Assembly: GCA_964420035.1 (NCBI GenBank)
Contig: CAYQQR010000022.1
Coordinates: forward strand, 1 to 61,885
DNA from: CAYQQR01 sp964420035
GTDB taxonomy: Bacteria; Bacteroidota; Bacteroidia; Bacteroidales; SM23-62
Reading direction: 5' to 3'
Length of the DNA: 61,885 nucleotides
Shown: positions 52,594-61,885 of the stretch, piece by piece
Position numbering within the stretch: the stretch's first letter is position 1
Layout: each line of letters begins with the position of its first letter
Notes under the pieces: model-generated
Databases searched by the model: none
Told to the model about the DNA's origin: nothing
What the model saw: the letters and a program-made list of their open reading frames with translations, nothing else
Position numbers and translations under genes: made by a program

Positions 52594-55500
52594 GAGAAAG
52601 AGCATCATAGGCTGCCTGAACCGTCTTTATATTCTCCAGGTGCAAACTGAGCCGCGAACGGCTATCTTTCATCCTGTATTTCCCGGGATTTTTTTGAATG
52701 ACTTCCAGGATATGACTGAAGGTGCCGGAACGGTAATACGAAGATTTCTGATCCTTGATGAAATAGAGGATCATGCTCCCTGATTTCATGATGATCTTTT
52801 CAATGCCCAATCGCATGGCCAGCCATCTGAGTTTAACGACCATGAGCAGGTCGAGTGTAGGCTTGGGGACCGGACCGAAGCGATCGGTCAGTTCCTCCCC
52901 GATCTTTTTGAGGCCCTCTTCATCATGCACTTCGTCGAGCTTTCGGTACATGCTCAGTCTCTCTGTAGTATTTTCGATATAGGCATCCGGAATCAGGAGT
53001 TCCAGGTCGGTATCCATATAACAATCCCGGACATAATTAACTGCTTCGAGTTTTTCGGCCGGTTCTTCTCCTTTATTAAGGAGGGAAGAGAATTCTTCCT
53101 CCCTGAGCTCGTGTATGGCTTCATTCAGGATGCGTTGATAAGTTTCAAAACCGATATCGGCGATAAAACCGCTTTGTTCCGCGCCCAGGAGATTTCCGGC
53201 GCCACGGGTATCCAGGTCTTGCATAGCTATATTGAAGCCACTGCCCAACTCAGAGAATTCTTCAATGGCTTTCAGTCTGCGCCTGGCTTCGGGGGATACC
53301 AGGGTAAGGGGCGGGGCGAGCAGGTAGCAAAAGGCTTTTTTATTCGAACGGCCCACCCTGCCGCGGAGCTGGTGCAGGTCGCTTAAACCGAAATGCTGGG
53401 CATTGTTGATGATAATCGTGTTGGCATTGGGGATGTCCAGGCCCGACTCGATGATGGTGGTGGCGATCAGGACATCATGGAGGCCGTCAACATAGTCCAG
53501 CATGATCTGCTCCAGCTTCGGACCGTCCATCTGCCCATGGGCCACCACGGTTTTTACCTCCGGGCAGAGGCGGTTGACCAACTGTTCCACCTCCTGTATG
53601 TTTTGTACCCGGTTGTGGATGAAAAATACCTGCCCGTTCCTGCTCACCTCATATTCTATGGCTTCTTTAATGATCTCCTCGTTAAAAGCGTGCAGTTCCG
53701 TCGTTATGGGATGCCGGTTCGGGGGCGGTGTATGCATGACGGACAGGTCCCTGGCACCCATGAGGGAAAACTGCAGGGTCCGGGGTATGGGTGTCGCCGT
53801 CAGGGTGAGGGTATCGATGTTCAGCTTCATGGTCTTGAGTTTTTCTTTAGCAGCCACACCGAATTTCTGTTCTTCATCAATGATCAGCAGGCCCAGGTCC
53901 TTGAACTGGATGTCCTTGCCCAGCAGGCGATGCGTGCCGATGATGATGTCGTTCTTGCCGCTGGCAAGGTTGGCCATACTGGTCTTTTGTCGCCTGGTAG
54001 ATTTCAACCGGCTGATATAGTCGATATTGCAGGGAAAGTCTTTTAGCCGTTCCCGGAAGGTATGATAATGTTGCAGGGCTAAAACAGTCGTTGGAACCAG
54101 CAAGGCCACCTGCTTATTGTCGCTTACCGCCTTGAAGGCTGCACGGATGGCGATTTCGGTTTTACCGAAGCCCACATCCCCGCACACCAGGCGGTCCATG
54201 GGCTGTTTGGCTTCCAGGTCCTTCTTGGTTTCCCTGGTTGCTTTCAGCTGGTCGGGGGTGTCCTCGTATATAAAGGAAGCTTCCAGCTCGTGTTGCAGGT
54301 AAGTATCCTGGGAGAAGGCATAGCCCTCCTGGGTCATTCTTTTTGCATAGAGGGCGATCAGGTCGCGGGCGATGTCCTTGACCTTCTTCTTGGTCCGGTT
54401 CTTTACATTCTGCCAGGTGCTGGTGCCCAGTTTATGGATGCGGGGCCGCTCCCCGTCCTTTCCCTTGTATTTCGAAATGCGGTGCAGGGCATGGATGCTC
54501 ACATACAGGATGTCGTTGTCACGGTATATCAGGCGCGTGGCTTCCTGGGTCTTGCCGCTGACCTGGATTTTTTCCAGTCCGCCAAACTGCCCGATACCAT
54601 GATCTACATGAACCACATAATCTCCCGGGTTCAGGCCGGTGAGCTCTTTTATGGTCAGGGCCTCCTTGCGAATGAACCGGTCCTGTATCTTATAACGGTG
54701 ATAGCGGTCGAAGATCTGATGGTCGGTATAGAGGGCCAGTTTTTGCCGGTGATCGATAAAACCCTTGTGAAGTACCAGGGGAACATGTTCGAAATCAACA
54801 TCTGCATGAAGGTCCTCGAAGATATCGCTTAGCCGGTTCACCTGCTTAATGTTGTTGCAAAGGAGGATATCGCGATACCCGTTTATTTGGTTCTCCCTGA
54901 GGTTTTCGACGAGCAGCTTGAAATTTTTATGGAAGATGGGTTGGGGAACGGTGTTGGCTTTTATTTGAAGTGTGGGATCGAAATATGCCCGGTGGTTGAG
55001 CTCAATTCTTTTGAAACGCTGCAGCAAATCTAGTGTCCTGGTGCCTGAACCGAGCAGTTCGGCTGTATCTTCCACCAGGTCGATCTCATCTTCCGAAAGT
55101 TCTTCTTTCCGGCCCACCACCGGAGTGGAAAAGATCTCCTGTATCCTGTCGATGAGGTAGCGGGTGTTGTTGAGCCAGATCATGCTGTTTTCGGGTAATT
55201 GTTCCAGGAAATGGACCAGGGCACCGGACTGTTCTTCCCGGATCATTTTCTTGTTGTCGGGAAAGACTTTTATTTTATCGAGCTTGCCAGTTGATAACTG
55301 GCTGTCCAAATCGAAGGAACGGAGAGAATCGATTGTCTCCCCGAAGAAGTCGATGCGATAAGGCTGTTTGGCCGCAAAGGAAAAAAGGTCCACGATGCTG
55401 CCGCGTACGGCATATTCACCGGGTTCCCGAACAAAGTCGGTGCGCCGGAACTCATAGCTCTCCAAAAAATCGACCAGGAAAGACTGGGAGATCTTTTCCG

Positions 55501-55963
55501 ATTGGGCGATCTCCAGCAGGTTCTTTTGCAGGATGGACTTTTGTATGACCTTTTCAGCCAGGGCTTCCGGGTAAGTCACCAGCACCAGCCGGTCACCGGT
55601 GTCGGTCAGCCGTGTCAGCACATTATTCCTTAAAATACTGCCCGAGGGGTCTTTAATCCTGAATTGAATGGCTCTTTTAAACGAAGAAGGCAGGAACTCG
55701 GCTTCCCCTTCTTCCAGTAACGCGTGCAGGTCATCGAGAAAATAGGCTGCCTCTTCCCTGTCGTTCATGATGAAGAGGTGTAACGGGTTCCGGCTGTATT
55801 CTGAGGCAGCAAAATATACAGCCGGTGATGAACCTGCCAGGCCCTGAAGCTCCAGCACTTCCGTACCCGGTAAGGCATAGAACTCATTCAGTTTATGAAC
55901 CACAGGGGCATTCCTAAGTTCTTCCCTCAGGTTAATCGTAGTTTTTGTTCCTGTTTGCATCAA
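52526..55963 (-). CDS. mfd: Transcription-repair coupling factor Mfd
   Basis: A 1145-residue ATPase that removes stalled RNA polymerase and recruits UvrA. From the N-terminus: UvrB-like module, RNA-polymerase-interaction domain (GDYVVHVDHGIGQFGG), translocase motor with Walker A (GFGKT, lysine at 601), DEEQKFG and TATPIPRTLQ, helicase C domain, and TRCF domain. The last 18 or so residues (PRGKPRG and on) are encoded by a palindromic repeat and are not family sequence. It follows fbp with a 4-bp overlap. Confidence 0.96.
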   Translation of the reverse strand: MMQTGTKTTINLREELRNAPVVHKLNEFYALPGTEVLELQGLAGSSPAVYFAASEYSRNPLHLFIMNDREEAAYFLDDLHALLEEGEAEFLPSSFKRAIQFRIKDPSGSILRNNVLTRLTDTGDRLVLVTYPEALAEKVIQKSILQKNLLEIAQSEKISQSFLVDFLESYEFRRTDFVREPGEYAVRGSIVDLFSFAAKQPYRIDFFGETIDSLRSFDLDSQLSTGKLDKIKVFPDNKKMIREEQSGALVHFLEQLPENSMIWLNNTRYLIDRIQEIFSTPVVGRKEELSEDEIDLVEDTAELLGSGTRTLDLLQRFKRIELNHRAYFDPTLQIKANTVPQPIFHKNFKLLVENLRENQINGYRDILLCNNIKQVNRLSDIFEDLHADVDFEHVPLVLHKGFIDHRQKLALYTDHQIFDRYHRYKIQDRFIRKEALTIKELTGLNPGDYVVHVDHGIGQFGGLEKIQVSGKTQEATRLIYRDNDILYVSIHALHRISKYKGKDGERPRIHKLGTSTWQNVKNRTKKKVKDIARDLIALYAKRMTQEGYAFSQDTYLQHELEASFIYEDTPDQLKATRETKKDLEAKQPMDRLVCGDVGFGKTEIAIRAAFKAVSDNKQVALLVPTTVLALQHYHTFRERLKDFPCNIDYISRLKSTRRQKTSMANLASGKNDIIIGTHRLLGKDIQFKDLGLLIIDEEQKFGVAAKEKLKTMKLNIDTLTLTATPIPRTLQFSLMGARDLSVMHTPPPNRHPITTELHAFNEEIIKEAIEYEVSRNGQVFFIHNRVQNIQEVEQLVNRLCPEVKTVVAHGQMDGPKLEQIMLDYVDGLHDVLIATTIIESGLDIPNANTIIINNAQHFGLSDLHQLRGRVGRSNKKAFCYLLAPPLTLVSPEARRRLKAIEEFSELGSGFNIAMQDLDTRGAGNLLGAEQSGFIADIGFETYQRILNEAIHELREEEFSSLLNKGEEPAEKLEAVNYVRDCYMDTDLELLIPDAYIENTTERLSMYRKLDEVHDEEGLKKIGEELTDRFGPVPKPTLDLLMVVKLRWLAMRLGIEKIIMKSGSMILYFIKDQKSSYYRSGTFSHILEVIQKNPGKYRMKDSRSRLSLHLENIKTVQAAYDALSQLIDSPRGKPRGIFSSAEPIID

Positions 55964-56979
55964 TCATCCTCGCGGCAAAAATTCTCTGCAAGTTTAACCA
56001 TTTCCTCCGAACCTGCGAAAAAGGGAACGCGTTGATGAATACTCTGGGGCCGGAGATACATTATCCGGTTACCCTGTCCGTCTGAAGCCTGGCCACCAGC
56101 CTGCTCGACGAGAAAGGCCAGGGCATTGCATTCGTAGACCAGGCGGAGCTTACCCTCGGGGTAGGCTGCCGAGGTGGGGTAGATAAAGATTCCGCCCTTG
56201 AACAGGTTCCTGTGGAAGTCGGCTGCCAGCGAACCGATATACCTGCTGGTCCAGGGACGGTTATCCTCAGGCTTCATTTCCTGGGCGTATTTGATGAACT
56301 TTTTCACCCCGTCGGGGAATTTCAGGTAATTGGCTTCATTGATGGAGTAGATGTTGCCCGTTTTCGGCGTGTCGATCTTCTGGTGGGACAGGCAGAACTC
56401 CCCGATGGAGGGGTCCAGGGTAAAACCTGTAACTCCCAGTCCGGTGGTATACACCATCATGGTGGAAGAACCGTAGAGAATATATCCGGCTGCCACCTGT
56501 TCGCTCCCTTTCTGTAAAAAGTCCTTTTCAACGGGTTCGGTGCCCACGGGCGAGAGACGGCGGTAAACGGAAAAAATGGTGCCGATGGAAACATTCACAT
56601 CAATATTGCTTGAACCATCCAGGGGATCGATGCAAACAATGTATTTGCCTTCCCGGGAATAGTCGCTGTCGAATGGAATAAAGTCGGGGTCTTCCTCCGA
56701 GGCAATACCGCAAAGTTCGATGCTGGATCCCAGGATCTGCTTGAATTGCTCGTTGGCGAAAAGATCGAGTTTTTTCACCGATTCACCCTGCACGTTGATG
56801 GATCCCGTTTCTCCCAGTATGTCTACCAGTCCGGCCTTGTTGACCTTGCGGTTGACGATCTTGGCAGCCACCCCGATATGATTGAGCAACCGGCTCAGGT
56901 CCCCCTTGGCATAAGGAAAGGCGGTTTGCTGCTGCAAGATAAATTCATTCAGGGTAGTGGCCTGATATTTTTTCTTCAT
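55960..56979 (-). CDS. fbp: Class 1 fructose-1,6-bisphosphatase
   Basis: A 339-residue metal-dependent sugar phosphatase of gluconeogenesis. The DPLDGSSNIDVNVSIGTIF block with metal ligands and the YPEGKLRLVYECNALAFL active-site block are intact, and length is typical of class 1 (FBPase I). It probably heads the transcription unit with mfd. Confidence 0.96.
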   Translation of the reverse strand: MKKKYQATTLNEFILQQQTAFPYAKGDLSRLLNHIGVAAKIVNRKVNKAGLVDILGETGSINVQGESVKKLDLFANEQFKQILGSSIELCGIASEEDPDFIPFDSDYSREGKYIVCIDPLDGSSNIDVNVSIGTIFSVYRRLSPVGTEPVEKDFLQKGSEQVAAGYILYGSSTMMVYTTGLGVTGFTLDPSIGEFCLSHQKIDTPKTGNIYSINEANYLKFPDGVKKFIKYAQEMKPEDNRPWTSRYIGSLAADFHRNLFKGGIFIYPTSAAYPEGKLRLVYECNALAFLVEQAGGQASDGQGNRIMYLRPQSIHQRVPFFAGSEEMVKLAENFCREDD

Positions 56980-57081
56980 AGATTTATATCTTCGTTGCCT
57001 GTGTGAAAATAATTAAATTTTCAAACTTCATATTTGTTGCTATTTTCGCGAATTAATTTATGATTTCTGTAAGTAAAAGTC

Positions 57082-58341
57082 ATGCTCGTATTTAAATTTG
57101 GTGGTGCATCGGTTAGGGATGCTGATTCGGTAAGGAATGCAGGTACGATTCTGAAGCGCTACAAGGAACCTCTGGCAGTGGTGGTGTCGGCCATGGGCAA
57201 GACCACCAACGCCATGGAGGAGGTTACGGAGCTGTATGTGAACAAAGACAAGTCCCTGGCGGATAAATTCCGGCAGGTCAGGGATTATCACATGCAGATC
57301 GTGGAGCAGTTGTTTCCCGATAAGGGAGATATGGTATATGGAAGAATGGAGGAATTGTTCGGGGAGCTGGACAGCCGTTTGCAGAAGGAACCCAGTCTGA
57401 ACTACGATTACGATTACGATCAGATCGTTTGCTACGGGGAGCTGATCAGTACCAGCATTATCTCGGCCTACTTGAATGGGGCCGGAATTGAGAATAAATG
57501 GGTTGACATACGCGGTTGTCTGAAGACCGATGATACTTACCGGGAGGGCAAGGTAGACTGGGAATTATCCGCTAAGCTGATCCCGGAGAAAATGAACTTT
57601 AAAAAGGACCGCATTTATCTGACGCAGGGTTTTTTAGCTTCCACAATCAACAACCAGGCCACCACTTTGGGGCGGGAGGGTTCGGACTATACGGCAGCCA
57701 TCCTCGCGTATATACTGAAAGCCAAAAATGTGATCATCTGGAAGGACGTGCCGGGGGTGATGAATGCCGATCCCAAGTGGTTTGACAACACCATTCGTTT
57801 AAAAGAGCTATCTTACCTGGATGCCATAGAGCTGGCCTTTTACGGGGCCAGCGTGATCCATCCCAAGACCATCAAACCTTTGCAGAACAAGAACATCGAT
57901 TTGTATGTCAAATCCTTCCTGGATCCCGACCATGAAGGCACCCGGGTGGGGAACATGAAATATGAAAAGCTGATCCCCTCCTTTATCTTCAAAATGGACC
58001 AGGTTTTGATCCGCATCTCGCCTTTGGATTTTTCTTTTATTACCGAGGACAACCTTGAGATCATATTCGGAACCCTGCACAAGCACGGGGTAAAGATCAA
58101 CCTGATGCAGAACTCGGCGGTGAATTTCGTGATCTGCATCAACAACCACAAACGGCGTTTCCGGGCGCTCACCGACGAGCTGGAGCAGCAGTTCCGGGTG
58201 ACCTACGAGACCGGGCTGGAACTGATCACTATAAGATACTACGATCAGGAGACCATCGACCGGGTGATGATCAACAAGGAACTGATCCTGGAGCAGATCA
58301 CCAAGCAGAATATACAGCTGGTGGTACGGGATAGAGGTTAG
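57082..58341 (+). CDS. Aspartate kinase
   Basis: A 419-residue monofunctional aspartokinase starting the lysine, threonine and methionine pathway. KFGGASV at 5-11, the TLGREGSDYTAAIL substrate motif and a C-terminal ACT region (about 305-415) for feedback control are seen. There is no fused homoserine dehydrogenase. Gene symbol (lysC or similar) depends on the feedback amino acid, which cannot be read from sequence. Confidence 0.93.
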   Translation: MLVFKFGGASVRDADSVRNAGTILKRYKEPLAVVVSAMGKTTNAMEEVTELYVNKDKSLADKFRQVRDYHMQIVEQLFPDKGDMVYGRMEELFGELDSRLQKEPSLNYDYDYDQIVCYGELISTSIISAYLNGAGIENKWVDIRGCLKTDDTYREGKVDWELSAKLIPEKMNFKKDRIYLTQGFLASTINNQATTLGREGSDYTAAILAYILKAKNVIIWKDVPGVMNADPKWFDNTIRLKELSYLDAIELAFYGASVIHPKTIKPLQNKNIDLYVKSFLDPDHEGTRVGNMKYEKLIPSFIFKMDQVLIRISPLDFSFITEDNLEIIFGTLHKHGVKINLMQNSAVNFVICINNHKRRFRALTDELEQQFRVTYETGLELITIRYYDQETIDRVMINKELILEQITKQNIQLVVRDRG

Positions 58342-58396
58342 TTCCCGGGTTCCTGTGTTCAGAAGATATACATTGACTATCAATTAATTACGAATT

Positions 58397-58446
58397 CCCC
58401 TCCTTTCCAGGGAGGGGTACTTTTTGCGCCAGCAAAAAGGGGGGTG
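58397..58446. repeat. REP-like double hairpin downstream of aspartate kinase
   Basis: CCCCTCC (58397-58403) pairs with GGAGGGG (58411-58417), followed by CTTTTTGC (58420-58427) with GCAAAAAG (58432-58439) and then GGGGTGG. C-rich hairpins of this kind followed by GGGGTGG are scattered in many Bacteroidota genomes. The remaining gap up to 58548 includes a 12-bp palindrome CGAAACGTTTCG at 58512-58523. Confidence 0.75.
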
Positions 58447-58548
58447 GTTGTTTCAGTCGGCAGTTGGCAGCGGCAGTAGACGGGGACTGGTGACTATGAA
58501 TTACCGTAACCCGAAACGTTTCGTATTTCGTATTTTAAAAACCCGCAA

Positions 58549-59907
58549 TCAATAATCAAACTCCAGCCTCTTCCCCGCCTGTTGTTCCTGAAACTTCATT
58601 ACCCCTTCACCGGTGAGTTCATAGACCAGTTTTCCGTTCACGAAGGTGTGGGTAACGCGGTGGGACAGGGTGGTGTCTTCCAGGGGTGACCAGCCGCATT
58701 TGTGTAATATATTGTCTTTATTGACCGTCCAGGGCCGGTTGGGGTGCACCAGGGCCAGGTCGGCATAATATCCTTCCCGGATGAATCCACGTTTTTTGAT
58801 CTTGAAGATGATGGCCGGGTTGTGGCACATCAGTTCCACGATCCTTTCCCTGCGATAGAGGCCCTGTGCCGAGAGCTCGAACATGGCAGACAGGGAATGT
58901 TGTACCATGGGGGCTCCTGAGGGGCATTTGAAATAGCTGTTCTGTTTTTCCTCCAGGGTATGGGGAGCATGGTCGGTTGCGATTACATCCAGCTTACCGT
59001 TCAGGATCCCGTTGCGCAATACCCTCCGGTCGTCGGCACTTTTAACCGCCGGGTTCCATTTGATCAGGCTGCCTTTTTGCTGATAGTCCGTGTCGGTAAA
59101 CCACAGGTGGTGGACACAAACTTCCGCGGTGATTTTTTTCTGACCCGGTGGCAGGTGTTCGTTAAAGAGGCCCATTTCACGGGCGGTGGAAAGGTGGAGC
59201 ACGTGCAACCTGGAACCGTATTTCTGGGCCAGTTCAACGGCCAGGGCCGAGGAGCGGTAACAGGCTTCGGCGTTCCGGATCCATGGGTGGACTTTCATGG
59301 GAGGATTGTCCCCGTATTTTTTCCGGAAGGAAGCGGCATTCTGCCGGATGATCTGTTCATCTTCGCAATGGGTGGCGATCAGGGCGGGGCTTTCTGCAAA
59401 AATCCCATGCAGGGTCTTGATATTGTCCACCAGCATGTTCCCGGTGGAAGAGCCCATGAATATCTTCACCCCGCATACTTTACGGGGGTCCACTTTTCTA
59501 ATCTCCTCCAGGTTATCGTTGGTAGCACCGAAATAAAAGGAATAGTTACCCCGGGCCTTGGTGGCGGCCAGCTTGTATTTTTCTTCCAGCAGTTCCAGGG
59601 TAGTGGATTGGGGGATGGTGTTGGGCATTTCCATCCAGGAGGTAATCCCCCCGGCTATGGCGGCTTTGGATTCCGAGGCCATATCGGCTTTATGGGTCAG
59701 GCCCGGCTCACGGAAATGCACCTGGTCGTCGATAACACCCGGGATCAGGTATAATTCACGGGCCTGTATGACCCGGTCGGCTTTTTCCGGAATTTCCCCT
59801 TCTCCTTTTATGACCCGGCTGATGGTATCCCCTTCGATCAGCACACTTCCCCTGAAGGTGGAATCTTCATTAAGGATCACCGCATCTTTTATTAAAGTAG
59901 TTTTCAT
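58549..59907 (-). CDS. Dihydroorotase
   Basis: A 452-residue amidohydrolase cyclising carbamoyl aspartate in pyrimidine synthesis. The carboxylated lysine (GVKIFMGSSTGNM), THCED, HVLHLST and ATDHAPHT are present. The first metal motif reads DQVHFREPG: the first histidine of HxH is Gln62, with His64 kept. From memory this substitution is shared by Bacteroides homologues, so it seems a clade trait. Stop and start overlap by one base with the upstream GT2 gene. Allantoinase or hydantoinase are less likely alternatives. Confidence 0.9.
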   Translation of the reverse strand: MKTTLIKDAVILNEDSTFRGSVLIEGDTISRVIKGEGEIPEKADRVIQARELYLIPGVIDDQVHFREPGLTHKADMASESKAAIAGGITSWMEMPNTIPQSTTLELLEEKYKLAATKARGNYSFYFGATNDNLEEIRKVDPRKVCGVKIFMGSSTGNMLVDNIKTLHGIFAESPALIATHCEDEQIIRQNAASFRKKYGDNPPMKVHPWIRNAEACYRSSALAVELAQKYGSRLHVLHLSTAREMGLFNEHLPPGQKKITAEVCVHHLWFTDTDYQQKGSLIKWNPAVKSADDRRVLRNGILNGKLDVIATDHAPHTLEEKQNSYFKCPSGAPMVQHSLSAMFELSAQGLYRRERIVELMCHNPAIIFKIKKRGFIREGYYADLALVHPNRPWTVNKDNILHKCGWSPLEDTTLSHRVTHTFVNGKLVYELTGEGVMKFQEQQAGKRLEFDY

Positions 59908-60671
59908 CAGGATCTATATTTTCTGAACCAGCTTTTCACCTTCATTTTAATCACTCCCCACATGGCTTCATAAACGATCCCCCCGGACATTTTGGATTTG
60001 CCCCTGACCCGGTCGATAAAGATGACCGGTACTTCAACAATATTAAAACCATATTTCCAGGCCGTGAATTTCATTTCTATCTGGAAGGCATAGCCTTTGA
60101 ACTTGAGCTTATCCAGCTCCATGGTTTCCAGCACTTCCCTCCGGTAGCAGACAAAGCCCGCGGTAGGGTCCTTGACCCGCATGCCGGTGATGACGCGCAC
60201 ATAGATAGAGGCAAAGTAAGAGATCAATACCCGGCCGAGGGGCCAGTTGACCACGGTCACTCCCGATTTATAACGGGAACCGATCGACACATCGGCACCG
60301 TCCTGACATGCCCGGTACAGTGCAACCAGGTCTTTGGGATTATGGGAAAAGTCGGCGTCCATCTCGAAGATGAACCGGTAGTCATGTTCAAGGGCCCATC
60401 TGAAGCCGGCTACATAAGCTGTACCCAGGCCCAGTTTACCGGGTCTTTCCAGAAGATGGAGCCTGTTTTTATATTGTCCCTGAAGCTCTTTTACGATATC
60501 AGCTGTTCCGTCCGGGGAATGGTCATCAATTACAAGCAGGTGGAAGACAGGTTCCAGGGAGAAGACGGTATGGACCATCTTCCCGATGTTTTCCTTCTCG
60601 TTATAGGTGGGTATGATGACCAGTCGTTCTTTCACAGGGTGGATTTGATTATCATGAACGAAGATAAACAT
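59907..60671 (-). CDS. Polyprenol-phosphate mannose synthase-like GT2
   Basis: A GT2 enzyme of 254 residues from ATG 60671, or 242 from a GTG at 60635 that lies just before the conserved ERLVIIPTYNEKENI. DDHSPDGT and DADFSHNP are the donor and metal motifs. No C-terminal membrane helices are present, as in the soluble (DPM1-like) group that makes mannosyl phosphopolyprenol for protein O-mannosylation or glycan synthesis. It overlaps the dihydroorotase start by one base. Confidence 0.88.
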   Translation of the reverse strand: MFIFVHDNQIHPVKERLVIIPTYNEKENIGKMVHTVFSLEPVFHLLVIDDHSPDGTADIVKELQGQYKNRLHLLERPGKLGLGTAYVAGFRWALEHDYRFIFEMDADFSHNPKDLVALYRACQDGADVSIGSRYKSGVTVVNWPLGRVLISYFASIYVRVITGMRVKDPTAGFVCYRREVLETMELDKLKFKGYAFQIEMKFTAWKYGFNIVEVPVIFIDRVRGKSKMSGGIVYEAMWGVIKMKVKSWFRKYRS

Positions 60672-60781
60672 TCCGCATTATTTTAATTGCTACGATCAAG
60701 TGATACCTGCCCCGGGCGGGTTTAAAAAGCTCAAATTCAACAGAGTAATAAAACTGTAATTTTTTTTTTGCGGACAGGGGG

Positions 60782-60811
60782 TTGCATATTCAGGAATGCT
60801 GTTTATATTTG
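60782..60811 (+). promoter_or_regulatory. rRNA promoter P1
   Basis: TTG at 60782-60784 and TATATTTG at 60804-60811, 19 nt apart, match the Bacteroidota consensus. GCAGGCCG-like sequence follows the -7 element, as at P2 and P3. Confidence 0.8.
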
Positions 60812-60867
60812 CAGGCCGTTTGTGAATGCAGGATTTTTCAACAGGCGGATAAAATTTTTAAAAAGAC

Positions 60868-60899
60868 TTGGCTGGAATTACAAATTGTTTTTATATTTG
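60868..60899 (+). promoter_or_regulatory. rRNA promoter P2
   Basis: TTG at 60868-60870 and TATATTTG at 60892-60899, 21 nt apart. It lies 88 bp downstream of P1. Confidence 0.8.
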
Positions 60900-60943
60900 C
60901 AGCCGCTTTGGACCGAACGTTCTTTTAACCGGCTTAAAAAAGC

Positions 60944-60974
60944 TTGCAAAGAAACCGCATTTTGTGTATCTTTG
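60944..60974 (+). promoter_or_regulatory. rRNA promoter P3
   Basis: TTG at 60944-60946 and TATCTTTG at 60967-60974, 20 nt apart. It lies 75 bp downstream of P2 and about 115 bp before the mature 16S end. Confidence 0.82.
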
Positions 60975-60994
60975 CAGTCCGTAATAAAGTAAAA

Positions 60995-61005
60995 GTTCTT
61001 TGAAA
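60995..61005 (+). promoter_or_regulatory. BoxA-like antitermination site
   Basis: GTTCTTTGAAA resembles the leader BoxA of rRNA operons (TGCTCTTTAACA in E. coli), bound by NusB and S10. It lies between P3 and the 16S gene, as expected. Confidence 0.55.
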
Positions 61006-61090
61006 ATATTGAAAAGGAAACATAAGGTAGGTAAGGACCTTGTGAAATTCCAGCGCGTAACAATCTTGAACTGATTCAAATTCTTTTAAT

Positions 61091-61885
<795 letters not shown>

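Larger units (their letters stand above)
60672..61090 (+). other. rRNA operon leader region
   Basis: No gene is present. The region contains three tandem promoters (60782-60974), a BoxA-like antitermination site around 60995-61005 (GTTCTTTGAAA) and the 16S 5' processing region. Bases 60672-60780 show nothing notable beyond a T-run at 60764-60773. Confidence 0.8.

Noticed and set aside
57001..57081. Lysine riboswitch upstream of aspartate kinase
   Set aside because: The gap is only about 100 bp, AT-rich and without the conserved lysine-riboswitch core.

Overview
The window is a chromosomal segment of a Bacteroidota bacterium, most likely order Bacteroidales (family not resolved). The evidence is the partial 16S rRNA gene at the right end, promoters of the Bacteroidota type (TTG, about 20 nt, then TAnnTTTG), weak or absent Shine-Dalgarno sequences, and clade-typical genes: DUF6452/DUF6048 pair, glycine-lipid acyltransferases, a GldE-like protein, a long PurF-like protein and a dcw cluster without murF or ddl. 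Nearly all of it is core genome. No phage, CRISPR array, complete insertion sequence or defence island is visible.

Layout. 1-1068 is non-coding and repeat-rich, with a 99-bp perfect direct repeat and several strong hairpins. 1069-2896 holds a GT2 glycosyltransferase and a flippase-like membrane protein. 2919-5367 (minus) is an ExbB/unknown/ExbD/ExbD operon, followed by tRNA-Ser(GGA). 5620-12010 (minus) carries asparaginase, TatD, glutamate dehydrogenase, DprA, a small membrane protein and proline dehydrogenase. 12077-15642 has aroA, tadA (minus) and aspS. 15643-16531 is a gap followed by a beta-barrel gene whose signal peptide is out of frame. 16574-19321 (minus) encodes an MG-domain/TonB-plug protein and an AhpD-like protein. 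19463-21276 is yebC plus two overlapping envelope genes. 21387-25035 (minus) is an SOS1-like Na+/H+ antiporter with a cyclic-nucleotide-binding domain and a small membrane partner. 25218-27603 is a SPOR protein plus PurF-like protein, and 27597-29446 (minus) is the glycine-lipid pair.

29600-44833 is a complete division and cell wall (dcw) operon: mraZ, rsmH, ftsL, ftsI, murE, mraY, murD, ftsW, murG, murC, ftsQ, ftsA, ftsZ. A four-box MraZ operator lies at its promoter. 44830-56979 (minus) holds a PpiD-like PPIase and a probable long transcription unit: fbp, mfd, coaX, outer-membrane protein, TPR protein, lptC, small membrane protein, gldE-like. 57082-60671 has aspartate kinase (plus), then dihydroorotase and a dolichol-phosphate-mannose-synthase-like GT2 (minus). 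From 60780 three tandem promoters drive an rRNA operon, whose 16S gene is cut by the window end.

How the genes work together: much of the window serves the envelope. This covers peptidoglycan precursor synthesis and division (dcw), LPS export (LptC), periplasmic folding (PpiD-like), energised outer-membrane transport (Exb), and lipid and glycan chemistry. I did not find a clearly new system. The items most worth a second look are the MraZ operator and triple rRNA promoters (clear regulatory architecture), the REP-like hairpin that supplies the Mfd C-terminus, the frameshifted beta-barrel gene, the MG/TonB-plug protein, and the antiporter/CNBD pair.
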